In this document: positions 45,347 through 56,774 of the stretch, piece after piece | Layout: every line of letters begins with the position of its first letter | Position numbering within the stretch: position 1 is the first letter of the stretch | NCBI RefSeq assembly: GCF_900102465.1 | Contig: NZ_FNBW01000008.1 | Span: forward strand, 1-64,000 | DNA length: 64,000 bases | Direction of reading: 5' to 3' | Source: Thalassobaculum litoreum DSM 18839 | GTDB lineage: Bacteria > Pseudomonadota > Alphaproteobacteria > Thalassobaculales > Thalassobaculaceae | Made by a program: the position numbers and the translations under genes | The notes under the pieces: generated by a model | The model's input: the letters and a program-made list of their open reading frames with translations, nothing else | Database searches by the model: none | Told to the model about the DNA's origin: nothing

Positions 45347-46105
45347 TCAATCCACGCTCAGCGCATCACCCGCCGCCACCCGGCCGCCTTCGGTCACCCG
45401 GACATAGATACCGCACTGGGTATGGCCGAAGCCGCGCTGCAGGTCATGTGGGATGGTCAGGTCGCGCTGGCCCGTCGCCGGATTGGCGTTGGTGGCCGCA
45501 CAGCGCCCGGTGATCTCCTCCACCCGCACGCGCGCTGTCCCGATGGTGAGGCTGCTGTCGACCCAGCCCATCTCTTCCCAGGGCTCCAGTCCGTCGACCA
45601 GCAGGTTGCCGCGGAACCGCATCGGGTCGACCGGCTTGCCGACCACCCGCTCCAGATCCCGCACCGAGGCCAGGTTGATGATCGACAGGAACGGTGCGTC
45701 CACATCCGTGTAGCCGCCTTTGCCCAGGTCCACGACCTTGGGCGCGCCGCGCAGGTCGTTCTTGGCATAGGCGGCGAAGAACTGCTCGATCACCGCGCAG
45801 CCGGTGCGGCTCGTCAGGTCACCGCGGGCGATCTGCCGGCCGTTGCGACGGATCTCCAGGGTGGTCGTCGCATCGTCGAACACGGTCTCCAGCGCCGCCA
45901 GCTTCGGCACGCTCATCACCTGCAGGAAATGCGCCTTGGAGTGCCAGTCGGGCGCGGCCGGATCGACCGGGGCCGAGCCGTGGGCGATGGCGAAGCGGCG
46001 GTCGAACGGGATCAGCCGGTCCGCCGCGAGCTCGACGGAGTCAAGCGCCTGGGGCGACAGGCCTTTCACCGGATAGCGATGGATCGATGTGACGCGCGCG
46101 TTCAT
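45347..46105 (-). CDS. MOSC-domain protein
   Basis: A 252-residue MOSC protein with an N-terminal MOSC beta-barrel (TSIHRYPVKGLSPQALDSVE, then DRRFAIAHGS) and the MOSC core (RFRGNLLVDGLEPWEEMGW, RCAATNANPATGQRDLTIP) carrying the conserved cysteine of RCAAT. MOSC proteins move sulfur or molybdenum cofactor, for example in mARC-like reductases. This one has no fused ferredoxin. It is convergent with the terminator and repeat cluster after DUF4167 and divergent from clpB. Confidence 0.88.
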   Translation of the reverse strand: MNARVTSIHRYPVKGLSPQALDSVELAADRLIPFDRRFAIAHGSAPVDPAAPDWHSKAHFLQVMSVPKLAALETVFDDATTTLEIRRNGRQIARGDLTSRTGCAVIEQFFAAYAKNDLRGAPKVVDLGKGGYTDVDAPFLSIINLASVRDLERVVGKPVDPMRFRGNLLVDGLEPWEEMGWVDSSLTIGTARVRVEEITGRCAATNANPATGQRDLTIPHDLQRGFGHTQCGIYVRVTEGGRVAAGDALSVD

Positions 46106-46174
46106 GACCTGACAGAACGCCCGTCAAAGGTCGCTGTCAACGCGGGCGTGCCGCCGATATCCGCCGGCCGGTCT

Positions 46175-46206
46175 CTTGTGTTGCCGCAGTGCAACACCTA
46201 TCTCTG
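46175..46206 (+). promoter_or_regulatory. Heat-shock (sigma-32-type) promoter of clpB, with palindromic spacer
   Basis: CTTG (46175-46178), 18 bases, then CCTATCTCTG (46197-46206) fits the alphaproteobacterial sigma-32 pattern CTTG-N17/18-CyTATnTnnG. The spacer is nearly a palindrome: GTGTTGC (46178-46184) and GCAACAC (46191-46197) flank six bases. This leaves a leader of about 140 bases before clpB. Confidence 0.65.
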
Positions 46207-46352
46207 ATCCGAGGAGGGGCGGTGCCTCATTGGGCCGCCTTGAAATGCCGATCGGGAGTACTCTTCTCCTGGATCGGACCAGGCCGTCGAGGTCGCCTGA
46301 TGGGGCGTCGGCGGTCGTACTGGCGAAACGCGGTACTCGTGGAGATTGGGAC

Positions 46353-48968
<2,616 letters not shown>

Positions 48969-49012
48969 AGCTGCCGCCGGGTCTCGCTGATACGCCGCTT
49001 CGTTTCGGAAGG

Positions 49013-49040
49013 GGGACGGTCGATCGCGGCCGTCCCTTTA
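49013..49040 (+). terminator. Terminator after clpB
   Basis: GGGACGG (49013-49019) pairs with CCGTCCC (49030-49036) across a ten-base loop with further partial pairing, followed by TTTA. It is 45 bases past the clpB stop. Confidence 0.7.
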
Positions 49041-49094
49041 TCCGTTTCGCATGGTTCTCTCTTTCGTGTCGTTCTCTTGCGCCCTGCCGCGAGT

Positions 49095-49142
49095 TGGGTC
49101 CCGGGCCGCCTCCGGATCAAGTCCGGAGCCGCCCGGGATGAC
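49095..49142 (-). repeat. 48-bp dispersed hairpin repeat (copy d)
   Basis: Plus strand TGGGTCCCGGGCC to GCCCGGGATGAC; in minus-strand sense it starts GTCATCCCGGGCGG. Inner arms CTCCGGA/TCCGGAG around CTTGA. It is the outer-left member of a set of four copies around the GIY-YIG gene. Confidence 0.85.
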
Positions 49143-49183
49143 GGGCTAAGATACTGAATTTGTTTTTAATATTTCCTTCTTGC

Positions 49184-49231
49184 GTCATCCCGGACGAGAC
49201 CGGACTTGATCCGGGCTCGGGCCGGGACCCA
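49184..49231 (+). repeat. 48-bp repeat (copy e), left arm beside the GIY-YIG gene
   Basis: GTCATCCCGGACGAGACCGG at the start, CCGGGACCCA at the end. Its reverse complement differs from copy f (49626-49673) at one base only. It contains the last ~15 codons and stop of the GIY-YIG gene. Confidence 0.92.
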
Positions 49232-49586
49232 GCGCATCCCTCCGGTCGCCCCTGATCGGTGGCGCAGCGAAGGGTGCGAGGTTCAGATCTCCGGTCCTAA
49301 GCGACTGATAAAGATCCTCCCACCCGGGATTCACCCCCTCAATCAGCGCCAGCTTCCAGGCCCGGCGCCAGCGCTTCACCCGCTTCTCCCGCAGGATCGC
49401 GTCCTCCATCCGGCCGAGGAGTTCGAAATAGACCAGCCGGTGGACGCCGTAGGTTGCGCAGAAGCCCGCCGTCGCCGCGCGATGCAGGGCCACCCGCCGG
49501 ACCAGATCGCCGGTCACGCCGGTATACAGCGTCCCGTTGCGCCGTGAGGCGAGGATGTAGACGCAGGGTTGGATCGGATCGCGCAT
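49185..49586 (-). CDS. Single-domain GIY-YIG nuclease (UPF0213/YhbQ-like), bracketed by repeats
   Basis: A 133-residue GIY-YIG protein. The core reads CVYILASRRNGTLYTGVTGD (GIY/YIG strands near residues 8-26), then LVRRVALHR with the conserved Arg, KxxxGVHRLVYFE-like YGVHRLVYFELL, and EDAILREKRVKRWRRAWKLA with the candidate metal-binding Glu61. The family contains putative structure-specific or repair nucleases; the function of this one is unknown. Residues ~119-133 (ALGPGPSPDQVRSRPG region) come from repeat copy e rather than from the family domain. The near-perfect inverted copy f lies 40 bases upstream of the start. Divergent in sense from both clpB and trpB. Confidence 0.88.
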   Translation of the reverse strand: MRDPIQPCVYILASRRNGTLYTGVTGDLVRRVALHRAATAGFCATYGVHRLVYFELLGRMEDAILREKRVKRWRRAWKLALIEGVNPGWEDLYQSLRTGDLNLAPFAAPPIRGDRRDALGPGPSPDQVRSRPG

Positions 49587-49625
49587 ACCTTGGCCATGGG
49601 AGGGACTGGGCGGTTTTCCGTCCGA

Positions 49626-49673
49626 TGGGTCCCGGCCCGAGTCCGGATCAAGTCCGGTCTCGTCCGGGATGAC
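49626..49673 (-). repeat. 48-bp repeat (copy f), right arm beside the GIY-YIG gene
   Basis: Plus strand TGGGTCCCGGCCCGAGTCCG at the start, GTCCGGGATGAC at the end; 47 of 48 bases match the reverse complement of copy e. The 395 bases between e and f hold the GIY-YIG gene and little else. Confidence 0.92.
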
Positions 49674-49699
49674 GGGTGAGGATGTAGAAGAATGGAGCC

Positions 49700-49747
49700 G
49701 TCATCCCGGGAGACCCCGGACCGATCCGGGGGCTGCCCGGGACCGAG
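49700..49747 (+). repeat. 48-bp dispersed hairpin repeat (copy g)
   Basis: GTCATCCCGGGAGACCCCGG at the start, with inner arms CCCCGGA/TCCGGGG around CCGA and a terminal GCCCGGGACC. The outer-right member of the four-copy set. Confidence 0.82.
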
Positions 49748-49914
49748 CCCCACCCCGACACCGGCAACCCCGAACGCAGTAATCCTCACCTCGGACCACA
49801 CGCGGCCCGATGGTCCGCACACCCCGGCACTACCGCGGCCCCCGCTCCTCCCTTGCATCCCCCCGCCTGCGGCCTTAAGACCGTGCCTCACCAACGCTTT
49901 CACGAGGTTTCGGC
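49748..49914. other. trpB leader region
   Basis: About 170 bases, Pro-rich in several frames, between repeat g and the trpB start. No trpF gene, Trp-rich leader peptide or clear attenuator hairpin was found. Confidence 0.45.
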
Positions 49915-51140
<1,226 letters not shown>

Positions 51141-51141
<1 letters not shown>

Positions 51142-51977
51142 TGGGTGCTGGTGTGGGGCGCATCGACGCCAAGTTCGCGTCGCTGAAGGAACAGGGCCGG
51201 GCCGGCCTGGGCGTGTTCATCACCGCCGGCGATCCGGACGCGAAGACCAGTGCGGCGCTGCTGAAGGGTCTGCCGGGGGCGGGTGCCGACATGGTCGAGT
51301 TCGGCATGCCGTTCACCGATCCGATGGCCGACGGTCCGGCGATCCAGGAGGCGAGCCAGCGCGCGCTGAAGGGCGGCATGACCCTGAAGGGCACCCTCGC
51401 CCTGGTGCGGGAGTTCCGCCAGGACAACCAGGACATGCCGATCATCCTGATGGGCTACTACAACCCGATCTATGCCTACGGCGTGGACGCCTTCCTGACC
51501 GACGCGCTGGATGCCGGGGCGGACGGGCTGATCGTCGTCGACCTGCCGCCGGAAGAGGACGACGAGCTGTGCATCCCGGCGCTGAAGAAGGACATGGCCT
51601 TCATCCGGCTGGCCACGCCGACCACCGACGACAAGCGGCTGCCCAAGGTGCTGACCAACACAGCCGGCTTCGTCTATTACGTCTCCATCGCGGGAATTAC
51701 CGGCACCGCCTCGGCGTCTAACGATATGATCACCAGCGCGGTCGAGCGGCTGAAGCGCCATACCGACCTGCCGGTCTGCGTCGGTTTCGGCATCAAGACG
51801 GCGCAGCAGGCGGCGGACGTGGCGAAGGTCGCGGACGGGGCCATCGTCGGCACCGCGGTGGTCAACGCGATCAAGGACTCCCTCGACGGCGAGGGCCGGG
51901 CGACCGACAAGACCGTGCCGACGACCCTGGATTTTGTTAAGACACTGGCCGACGGCGTGCGCGGCGCGCGCACCTGA
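51141..51977 (+). CDS. trpA: Tryptophan synthase alpha subunit
   Basis: A 278-residue TIM-barrel enzyme that cleaves indole-glycerol phosphate. Catalytic Glu is in [20 protein letters not shown] and Asp in [15 protein letters not shown]; the phosphate-binding loop is [17 protein letters not shown]. Coupled to trpB by the overlapping TGATG. accD follows after 27 bases. Confidence 0.97.
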
Positions 51978-52004
51978 TCCTGGAAGCGGAGTAGAGAGGC
52001 GGAA

Positions 52005-52955
52005 ATGAACTGGCTCACCAGCTCGGTCCTGCCGAAGATCAAGGCCTGGGTCGGCGCCCGCGAGGTGCCCGACAACCTGTGGCACAAGTGTCCGTCCTGC
52101 GGCCAGATGCTGTTCCACCGGGACCTTGAGGAGAACTTCCAGGTCTGCACCGCCTGCGACCATCACCTGCGGATGAACGCCGTCGACCGGCTCGCCATGC
52201 TGTTCGACAAGAGCGAGTACCAGACCATCGAGCTGCCGAAGACGGCCGCCGACCCGTTGAAGTTCCGCGACCGCAAGCGCTATACCGATCGCATGCGCGA
52301 GGCCCAGGTGAAGGCCGGGCGCAACGACGCGATCATCGTTGCCCACGGCACGATCGAGAACGCGCCGGCGGTCTGCGCGGTGTTCGACTTCTCCTTCATG
52401 GGCGGGTCCATGGGCACCGGCGTCGGCGACGGCCTGGTCCGTGCCGCGCGGCTGGCCGAGACCCAGGACGCCGGCCTTGTCGTGTTCCCGGCCTCCGGCG
52501 GCGCGCGCATGCAGGAGGGCATCCTGTCCCTCATGCAGATGCCGCGCACCGTCGCCGCGGTCGAGCGGCTGAAGGAGAAGGGGCTGCCCTTCATCGTCGT
52601 GCTGACCGACCCGACCACCGGCGGCGTCACCGCGTCCTTCGCCATGCTGGGCGACCTGCACATCGCCGAGCCGGGCTCGATCATCGGTTTCGCCGGTCAG
52701 CGGGTGATCCAGGAGACCATCCGCGAGCAGTTGCCCGAGGGCTTCCAGAAGGCCGAGTATCTGCGCGAGCACGGCATGGTCGACGCGGTGGTCCATCGGC
52801 GCGAGCTGAAGGCCATGCTGGGCCGTCTGCTCGGCCTGATGATGTTCCGCGAGCCCTCGGCCGAGGTGGTTGCCCTGCCGCAGCCCGATCTCGACATTCC
52901 CGGCCGGGATGACGAGGCCGAAGATGCCGAGATGGCGGACGCCCAGAAGACCTGA
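52005..52955 (+). CDS. accD: Acetyl-CoA carboxylase carboxyltransferase subunit beta
   Basis: A 316-residue AccD. The N-terminal zinc ribbon reads KCPSCGQMLFH and VCTACDHHLRM; the carboxyltransferase core includes FDFSFMGGSMGTGVGDGLVR, FPASGGARMQEGILSLMQM and DPTTGGVTASFAMLGD. With AccA it transfers the carboxyl group to acetyl-CoA. The extra C-terminal tail (DDEAEDAEMADAQKT) is acidic. folC follows closely. Confidence 0.97.
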   Translation: MNWLTSSVLPKIKAWVGAREVPDNLWHKCPSCGQMLFHRDLEENFQVCTACDHHLRMNAVDRLAMLFDKSEYQTIELPKTAADPLKFRDRKRYTDRMREAQVKAGRNDAIIVAHGTIENAPAVCAVFDFSFMGGSMGTGVGDGLVRAARLAETQDAGLVVFPASGGARMQEGILSLMQMPRTVAAVERLKEKGLPFIVVLTDPTTGGVTASFAMLGDLHIAEPGSIIGFAGQRVIQETIREQLPEGFQKAEYLREHGMVDAVVHRRELKAMLGRLLGLMMFREPSAEVVALPQPDLDIPGRDDEAEDAEMADAQKT

Positions 52956-52983
52956 TCGCCCGCTCCGTTCGGAGGATACGGCC

Positions 52984-54315
52984 ATAACCGCCCCGTCGCC
53001 CGTCGCCAGCGCCGACACCCAGGCTCCGGACGCGATCCTTGCGCGCCTGCAGACCCTGCACCCCAAGGCCATCGACCTGTCGCTCGGCCGCCTGCAGACC
53101 CTGCTCGACCGCCTCGGCAATCCCGAGCGCGCCGTACCACCGGTCATCCATGTGGCGGGCACCAACGGCAAGGGCTCCACAATCGCCTATCTGCGGGCGA
53201 TCCTGGAGGCGGCCGGCCATCGGGTCCACGTCTACACGTCGCCCCATCTGGTGCGGTTCAACGAGCGTATCCGCCTGGCCGGCGACCTGATCGACGACGC
53301 CGCCTTCTCCGCGGTGCTGGAGGAATGCGAGGCGGCGAACGGCGGCGAGCCGATCACCCTGTTCGAGATCACCACGGCCGCCGCCTTCCTCGCCTTCTCG
53401 CGCGTACCGGCCGACGTGCTGCTGCTGGAGGTCGGGCTCGGCGGCCGGTTCGACGCCACCAACGTGATCGACCGGCCGCTGGCCTGCGTCATCACGCCGG
53501 TCTCGATCGACCATGTGGCGTTCCTCGGCGACACCATCGAGAAGATCGCATTCGAGAAGGCCGGGATCGTCAAGCCGGGCGTCCCGGTGATCGTCGGGCC
53601 GCAGGATCCGCGCGCGTTCGGGGTGATCGCCGACCGGGCGGCCGCGCTGGAGGCGCCGATGACCGTATTCGCGCGGGACTATTCCGTCCGGCGCGAAGGC
53701 GAGGGGCTGGTGGTCGAGGCCGGGGGCGTGACCGAGGCCCTGCCGCTGCCGTCCCTGCCGGGGGCGCATCAGATCGACAATGCGGCCGTGGCGGTGGCCG
53801 TCGCGACAGCGGTGTCCGGCTCGCTCGCCAATACCGCCGTGCACCGGGCCGAGGGGGTGCGTACCGCCTCCTGGCCGGCCCGGATGCAGCGCCTGACGCG
53901 CGGTCCGCTGGTGGAGTTGTTGGCGGCGGGCTGGAGCCTGTGGCTGGACGGCGGGCACAACGCCGATGCCGGCCGCGCGGTCGCCGCCCAGGTCGCGGCC
54001 TGGCGCCGGGAGCGGCCGGACGAGCCGGTGCACCTGATCGTCGGCATGCTGAACACCAAGGCGGCGGACGACTACCTGCGCCCCTTCGCCGGCCTGCCCG
54101 CCAGCGTGTCCACGGTGGCCATTCCCGGCGAGACGGCCAGCCTGTCAGCCGAGGCGGTGGCGGCGATGGCCGGCACCGCGGGCGTCGCAGCGGCGGCGCG
54201 GGAGAGTGTCGCCGAGGCGCTGTCCGGCATCGTCGCCGGCGGCGGGGGGGCGGGCCGCGTGCTGATTGCCGGCTCGCTGTACCTCGCCGGCCGGGTGCTG
54301 GCGGAGAACGGGTAG
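52984..54315 (+). CDS. folC: Folylpolyglutamate synthase / dihydrofolate synthase, apparent ATA start
   Basis: A 443-residue Mur-ligase-family enzyme that adds glutamate to dihydropteroate and to folates. The ATP loop is VIHVAGTNGKGSTIAYLRAI and the metal/ligase segments are LLEVGLGGRFDATNVIDRPL and DGGHNADAGRA. There is no ATG, GTG or TTG at the usual place: the codon nine bases after a perfect GGAGG is ATA (52984), followed by ACC, where family members would have ATG-ACC. In-frame ATGs exist only inside accD (52870, 52909, 52924). Either AUA initiates, or the start is within accD, or the ATA is a mutation or base-call error. Confidence 0.85.
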   Translation: MTAPSPVASADTQAPDAILARLQTLHPKAIDLSLGRLQTLLDRLGNPERAVPPVIHVAGTNGKGSTIAYLRAILEAAGHRVHVYTSPHLVRFNERIRLAGDLIDDAAFSAVLEECEAANGGEPITLFEITTAAAFLAFSRVPADVLLLEVGLGGRFDATNVIDRPLACVITPVSIDHVAFLGDTIEKIAFEKAGIVKPGVPVIVGPQDPRAFGVIADRAAALEAPMTVFARDYSVRREGEGLVVEAGGVTEALPLPSLPGAHQIDNAAVAVAVATAVSGSLANTAVHRAEGVRTASWPARMQRLTRGPLVELLAAGWSLWLDGGHNADAGRAVAAQVAAWRRERPDEPVHLIVGMLNTKAADDYLRPFAGLPASVSTVAIPGETASLSAEAVAAMAGTAGVAAAARESVAEALSGIVAGGGGAGRVLIAGSLYLAGRVLAENG

Positions 54316-54344
54316 GGGACCGTTCCCCGCAGCGTCGGTTCGGC

Positions 54345-55244
54345 TCAAGCCGGGGTCGGTGCGTCCTCGCCGACCAGCGTCACACGATGCATGATCCGGC
54401 GGGTCGTCCGGTTGTCGAACGGCTCGACCGAATGCATGGTGCAGCGGTTGTCCCACATGATGACGTCGTGCGGCTCCCAGACATGGCGATAGACGAAGGC
54501 GGCGTCGGTCGCATGGGTGGTGAGGTCGTCCAGCAGCGCCCGCGCCGCGTTCTCCTCCATGCCTTCGATCGTGACCATGGTGTGCGGGGACAGGAACAGG
54601 CTCTTGCGGCCCGTGACCGGATGGCGTTTGACCAGCGGGTGGCGGACCGGCGGCAGGTCGTCGTACGTGCCCTGATCGACCTTGCCGGCGAGCTCGGGAG
54701 CGGTGCGGAGGATGTAGTCGTGGGCGTGGATCACCCAGAGGCCCTCGATCCGGGCCTTCATGGCCTCCGACAGCGCGTCATAGGCGGCGTACATGTTGGC
54801 GAACAGGGTGCTGCCGCCCTCGCGGGTGATCTCGATGCCGTGCAGGATCGAGCCTTTGCTCGGGATCTCGCGGAACGAGCTGTCGGTGTGCCAGCGCCAG
54901 GACTGGTTCAGGTACTGCCAGGCCGTATCCGTCGGCGGCACGATGTTTCCGCTCTCGTCCACGTTCGACACCCGGTAGATCGCCTTGTTGCGCGACGACC
55001 GGTGGGCGACCGAGGGATGGATCTCGAGCCGGCCGAACCGCTCGCCGAAGGCGATATGCTGCTCGTCGGTGATCCGCTGGTCGGGAAAGACGAGCAGCAG
55101 GTGCTCCATCCAGAGCGCATGGATGGCCTCGACCGTGCTGCCGTCGAGCGGCTGCGAGAGGTCGACGCCCCGGACGGTGGCGCCGATATGCGGATGGCGC
55201 TTTTCGGCGGTGATGCTGTCGGTATGCGCGTGAGCGACGGACAT
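54345..55244 (-). CDS. TauD/TfdA-family 2-oxoglutarate dioxygenase
   Basis: A 299-residue non-haem iron dioxygenase. Iron ligands are His119 and Asp121 (WRWHTDSSFREIPSKGS) and His271 (CTMHSVEPFDNRT), with Arg282/283 to hold 2-oxoglutarate. TfdA- and TauD-like enzymes oxidise taurine, 2,4-D, alkyl sulfates or similar; the substrate here is unknown. It is divergently transcribed from a LysR-type regulator gene across a 104-base AT-rich gap. The pair sits between folC and trxA, which are usually neighbours. Confidence 0.9.
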   Translation of the reverse strand: MSVAHAHTDSITAEKRHPHIGATVRGVDLSQPLDGSTVEAIHALWMEHLLLVFPDQRITDEQHIAFGERFGRLEIHPSVAHRSSRNKAIYRVSNVDESGNIVPPTDTAWQYLNQSWRWHTDSSFREIPSKGSILHGIEITREGGSTLFANMYAAYDALSEAMKARIEGLWVIHAHDYILRTAPELAGKVDQGTYDDLPPVRHPLVKRHPVTGRKSLFLSPHTMVTIEGMEENAARALLDDLTTHATDAAFVYRHVWEPHDVIMWDNRCTMHSVEPFDNRTTRRIMHRVTLVGEDAPTPA

Positions 55245-55305
55245 GGCGGCGGTCTCCCTGGTTCTGTGTCCTTCAGGGAAGCTTGCTTGGCACCGGATAG
55301 AATTT

Positions 55306-55322
55306 GAAATTATACTAATTTC
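55306..55322. promoter_or_regulatory. Palindromic LysR-type operator between tauD-like and lysR genes
   Basis: GAAATTATACTAATTTC, a perfect 7-3-7 palindrome, in the middle of the divergent promoter region. This is the form expected of a LysR recognition box. The surrounding 60 bases are strongly AT-rich relative to the window. Confidence 0.65.
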
Positions 55323-55348
55323 TAATCTTCATTATATTTGGTGATGTG

Positions 55349-56275
55349 ATGCTGTCCATCGATCGGATGCGCGTCTTTGCCGCCGTCTTCGAGGAGGGGT
55401 CTTTCACCGCGGCGGCGGAGCGGTTGAACGCCACCCAGTCCGGCGTGTCGCAGCAGATCGCCCGACTGGAACGGGCGCTCGGCACGCAGCTGCTCGAACG
55501 CGGCGCGCGCGGCGCCGTCGCCACGCCGGCGGGCAGGCAGCTCTATGCCCGATCGATCGCGCTACTCCGGGAGATCTCGACCGTCGAGCGCGGGATCGTC
55601 GATCTCGGGCGCGGGGCGACCGGCAGCGTCACGCTCGGCGTCATGCCGGCCCTGACCCGCTCGGAGGCCGGTCCCGTCCTGAGGCGCTATCTCGCCGAGA
55701 ACCCGAACGTCACGATCAACCTCGTGGAGCGGGCGAGTTCAGAGCTCATCGACGAGGTGGTGGGCGACAGGCTGGATGCCGCCATCGTCCCGGTCTTCGA
55801 CGCCCCGCCGTCGCTTCGCTGCCGCCTGCTCGGCCGATCGCGGGAGGCCCTGATCGCCCGACCGGCGGGCGATGGCCTCCACATGCGTCCGGTCGACGTC
55901 CGGGCGGTGTCGCCGATGCGGCTGATTCTGCAGTCGGAAGGAAGCATCCGCCGCCGCCGGGTGCTGGCCTATCTGCGGTCCCGGGGGGTAGAACTGGACG
56001 CGCTGATGGACATGGACAGCATGTTCGGCACCCTCGAGTTCGTTCAGAACAGCGATTTCGTGACCATCGTTCCGGCGGTCATGGTGGCGCCGGAGATCGA
56101 CAGCGCGGCGATGTGCGTGCGGCCGCTCGACCTTGACGGACTGGCGCTGGAGGTCATGGCGGTGTCTGCCGCGCGGCGCGAGCCGTCACCGATCGTGACG
56201 GAGATCCTGGACCGCTTCGAGCGGTCGCTGGCTGCGTTCGAACGACGCCTCGACCTTCGTCTCGGGCTGGGTTGA
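55349..56275 (+). CDS. LysR-type transcriptional regulator
   Basis: A 308-residue regulator with an N-terminal winged helix-turn-helix (MLSIDRMRVFAAVFEEGSFT, SGVSQQIARLERALGTQLLE) and a C-terminal periplasmic-binding-type effector domain (VTLGVMPALTRSEAGPVLRR onward). It presumably controls the divergent dioxygenase gene via the palindrome at 55306 and its own promoter. A GTG one codon earlier (55346) is possible. The helix-turn-helix is intact. Confidence 0.93.
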   Translation: MLSIDRMRVFAAVFEEGSFTAAAERLNATQSGVSQQIARLERALGTQLLERGARGAVATPAGRQLYARSIALLREISTVERGIVDLGRGATGSVTLGVMPALTRSEAGPVLRRYLAENPNVTINLVERASSELIDEVVGDRLDAAIVPVFDAPPSLRCRLLGRSREALIARPAGDGLHMRPVDVRAVSPMRLILQSEGSIRRRRVLAYLRSRGVELDALMDMDSMFGTLEFVQNSDFVTIVPAVMVAPEIDSAAMCVRPLDLDGLALEVMAVSAARREPSPIVTEILDRFERSLAAFERRLDLRLGLG

Positions 56276-56319
56276 GGGGGGATGGGTTTAGGGACGGACG
56301 GCGGGACGGCCAAACACGA

Positions 56320-56343
56320 ACGGCCCCGCCGAAGCGGGGCCGT
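56320..56343. terminator. Bidirectional terminator between lysR and trxA
   Basis: ACGGCCCCGC (56320-56329), a four-base loop CGAA, then GCGGGGCCGT (56334-56343). It lies between the convergent ends of lysR (56275) and trxA (56399). Confidence 0.8.
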
Positions 56344-56398
56344 CCTGATAGGCAAACTGTGTCGCTCGTCGCTCGGATCAGGGCGCTCGGATCGAGGC

Positions 56399-56719
56399 TC
56401 AGATCGAGGATTCGATCCACTGCTTGAGCTGGGTCTCCGGCAGGGCGCCGATCTTCTGGGCGTGCACCTGGCCGTCCTTGAACACCATGAGGGTCGGAAT
56501 GCCACGCACGCCATAGGCGGCCGGGGTCTTCGGATTGTCGTCAATGTTCAGTTTGACGACCTTCACCTGCTGGCCGAGCTCGTCGGAGATCTTCTCCAGG
56601 GACGGGCCGATCATCTTACAGGGGCCACACCACTCGGCCCAGAAGTCGACGACCACAGGGGTGTCGGATTTCAGGACGTCCTCGTCAAACGAGGCGTCGG
56701 AAACCGGGTTCGTCGTCAT
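56399..56719 (-). CDS. trxA: Thioredoxin
   Basis: A 106-residue thioredoxin with the WCGPCK active site (Cys31 and Cys34) in VVVDFWAEWCGPCKMIGPSL and the cis-Pro loop RGIPTLMVFKDGQ. Reduces disulfides in the cytoplasm. It lies 55 bases downstream of addA on the same strand, the common alphaproteobacterial order. Confidence 0.97.
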   Translation of the reverse strand: MTTNPVSDASFDEDVLKSDTPVVVDFWAEWCGPCKMIGPSLEKISDELGQQVKVVKLNIDDNPKTPAAYGVRGIPTLMVFKDGQVHAQKIGALPETQLKQWIESSI

Positions 56720-56774
56720 CGATTCATCCTTTCGCGGTTCCTCCGGCGGAGATTAGGAACGCCGCCGGTCATGG

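Noticed and set aside
49454-49672. 72-codon plus-strand frame ending in the same peptide as the GIY-YIG protein
   Set aside because: The shared ending arises only because repeat f is the inverse of repeat e; the rest is antisense to the GIY-YIG gene.
49095-49747. Possible CRISPR array (four similar 48-bp repeats)
   Set aside because: Repeats alternate in orientation, spacers are unequal (about 40, 394 and 26 bp), one repeat encodes protein and no cas gene is near.
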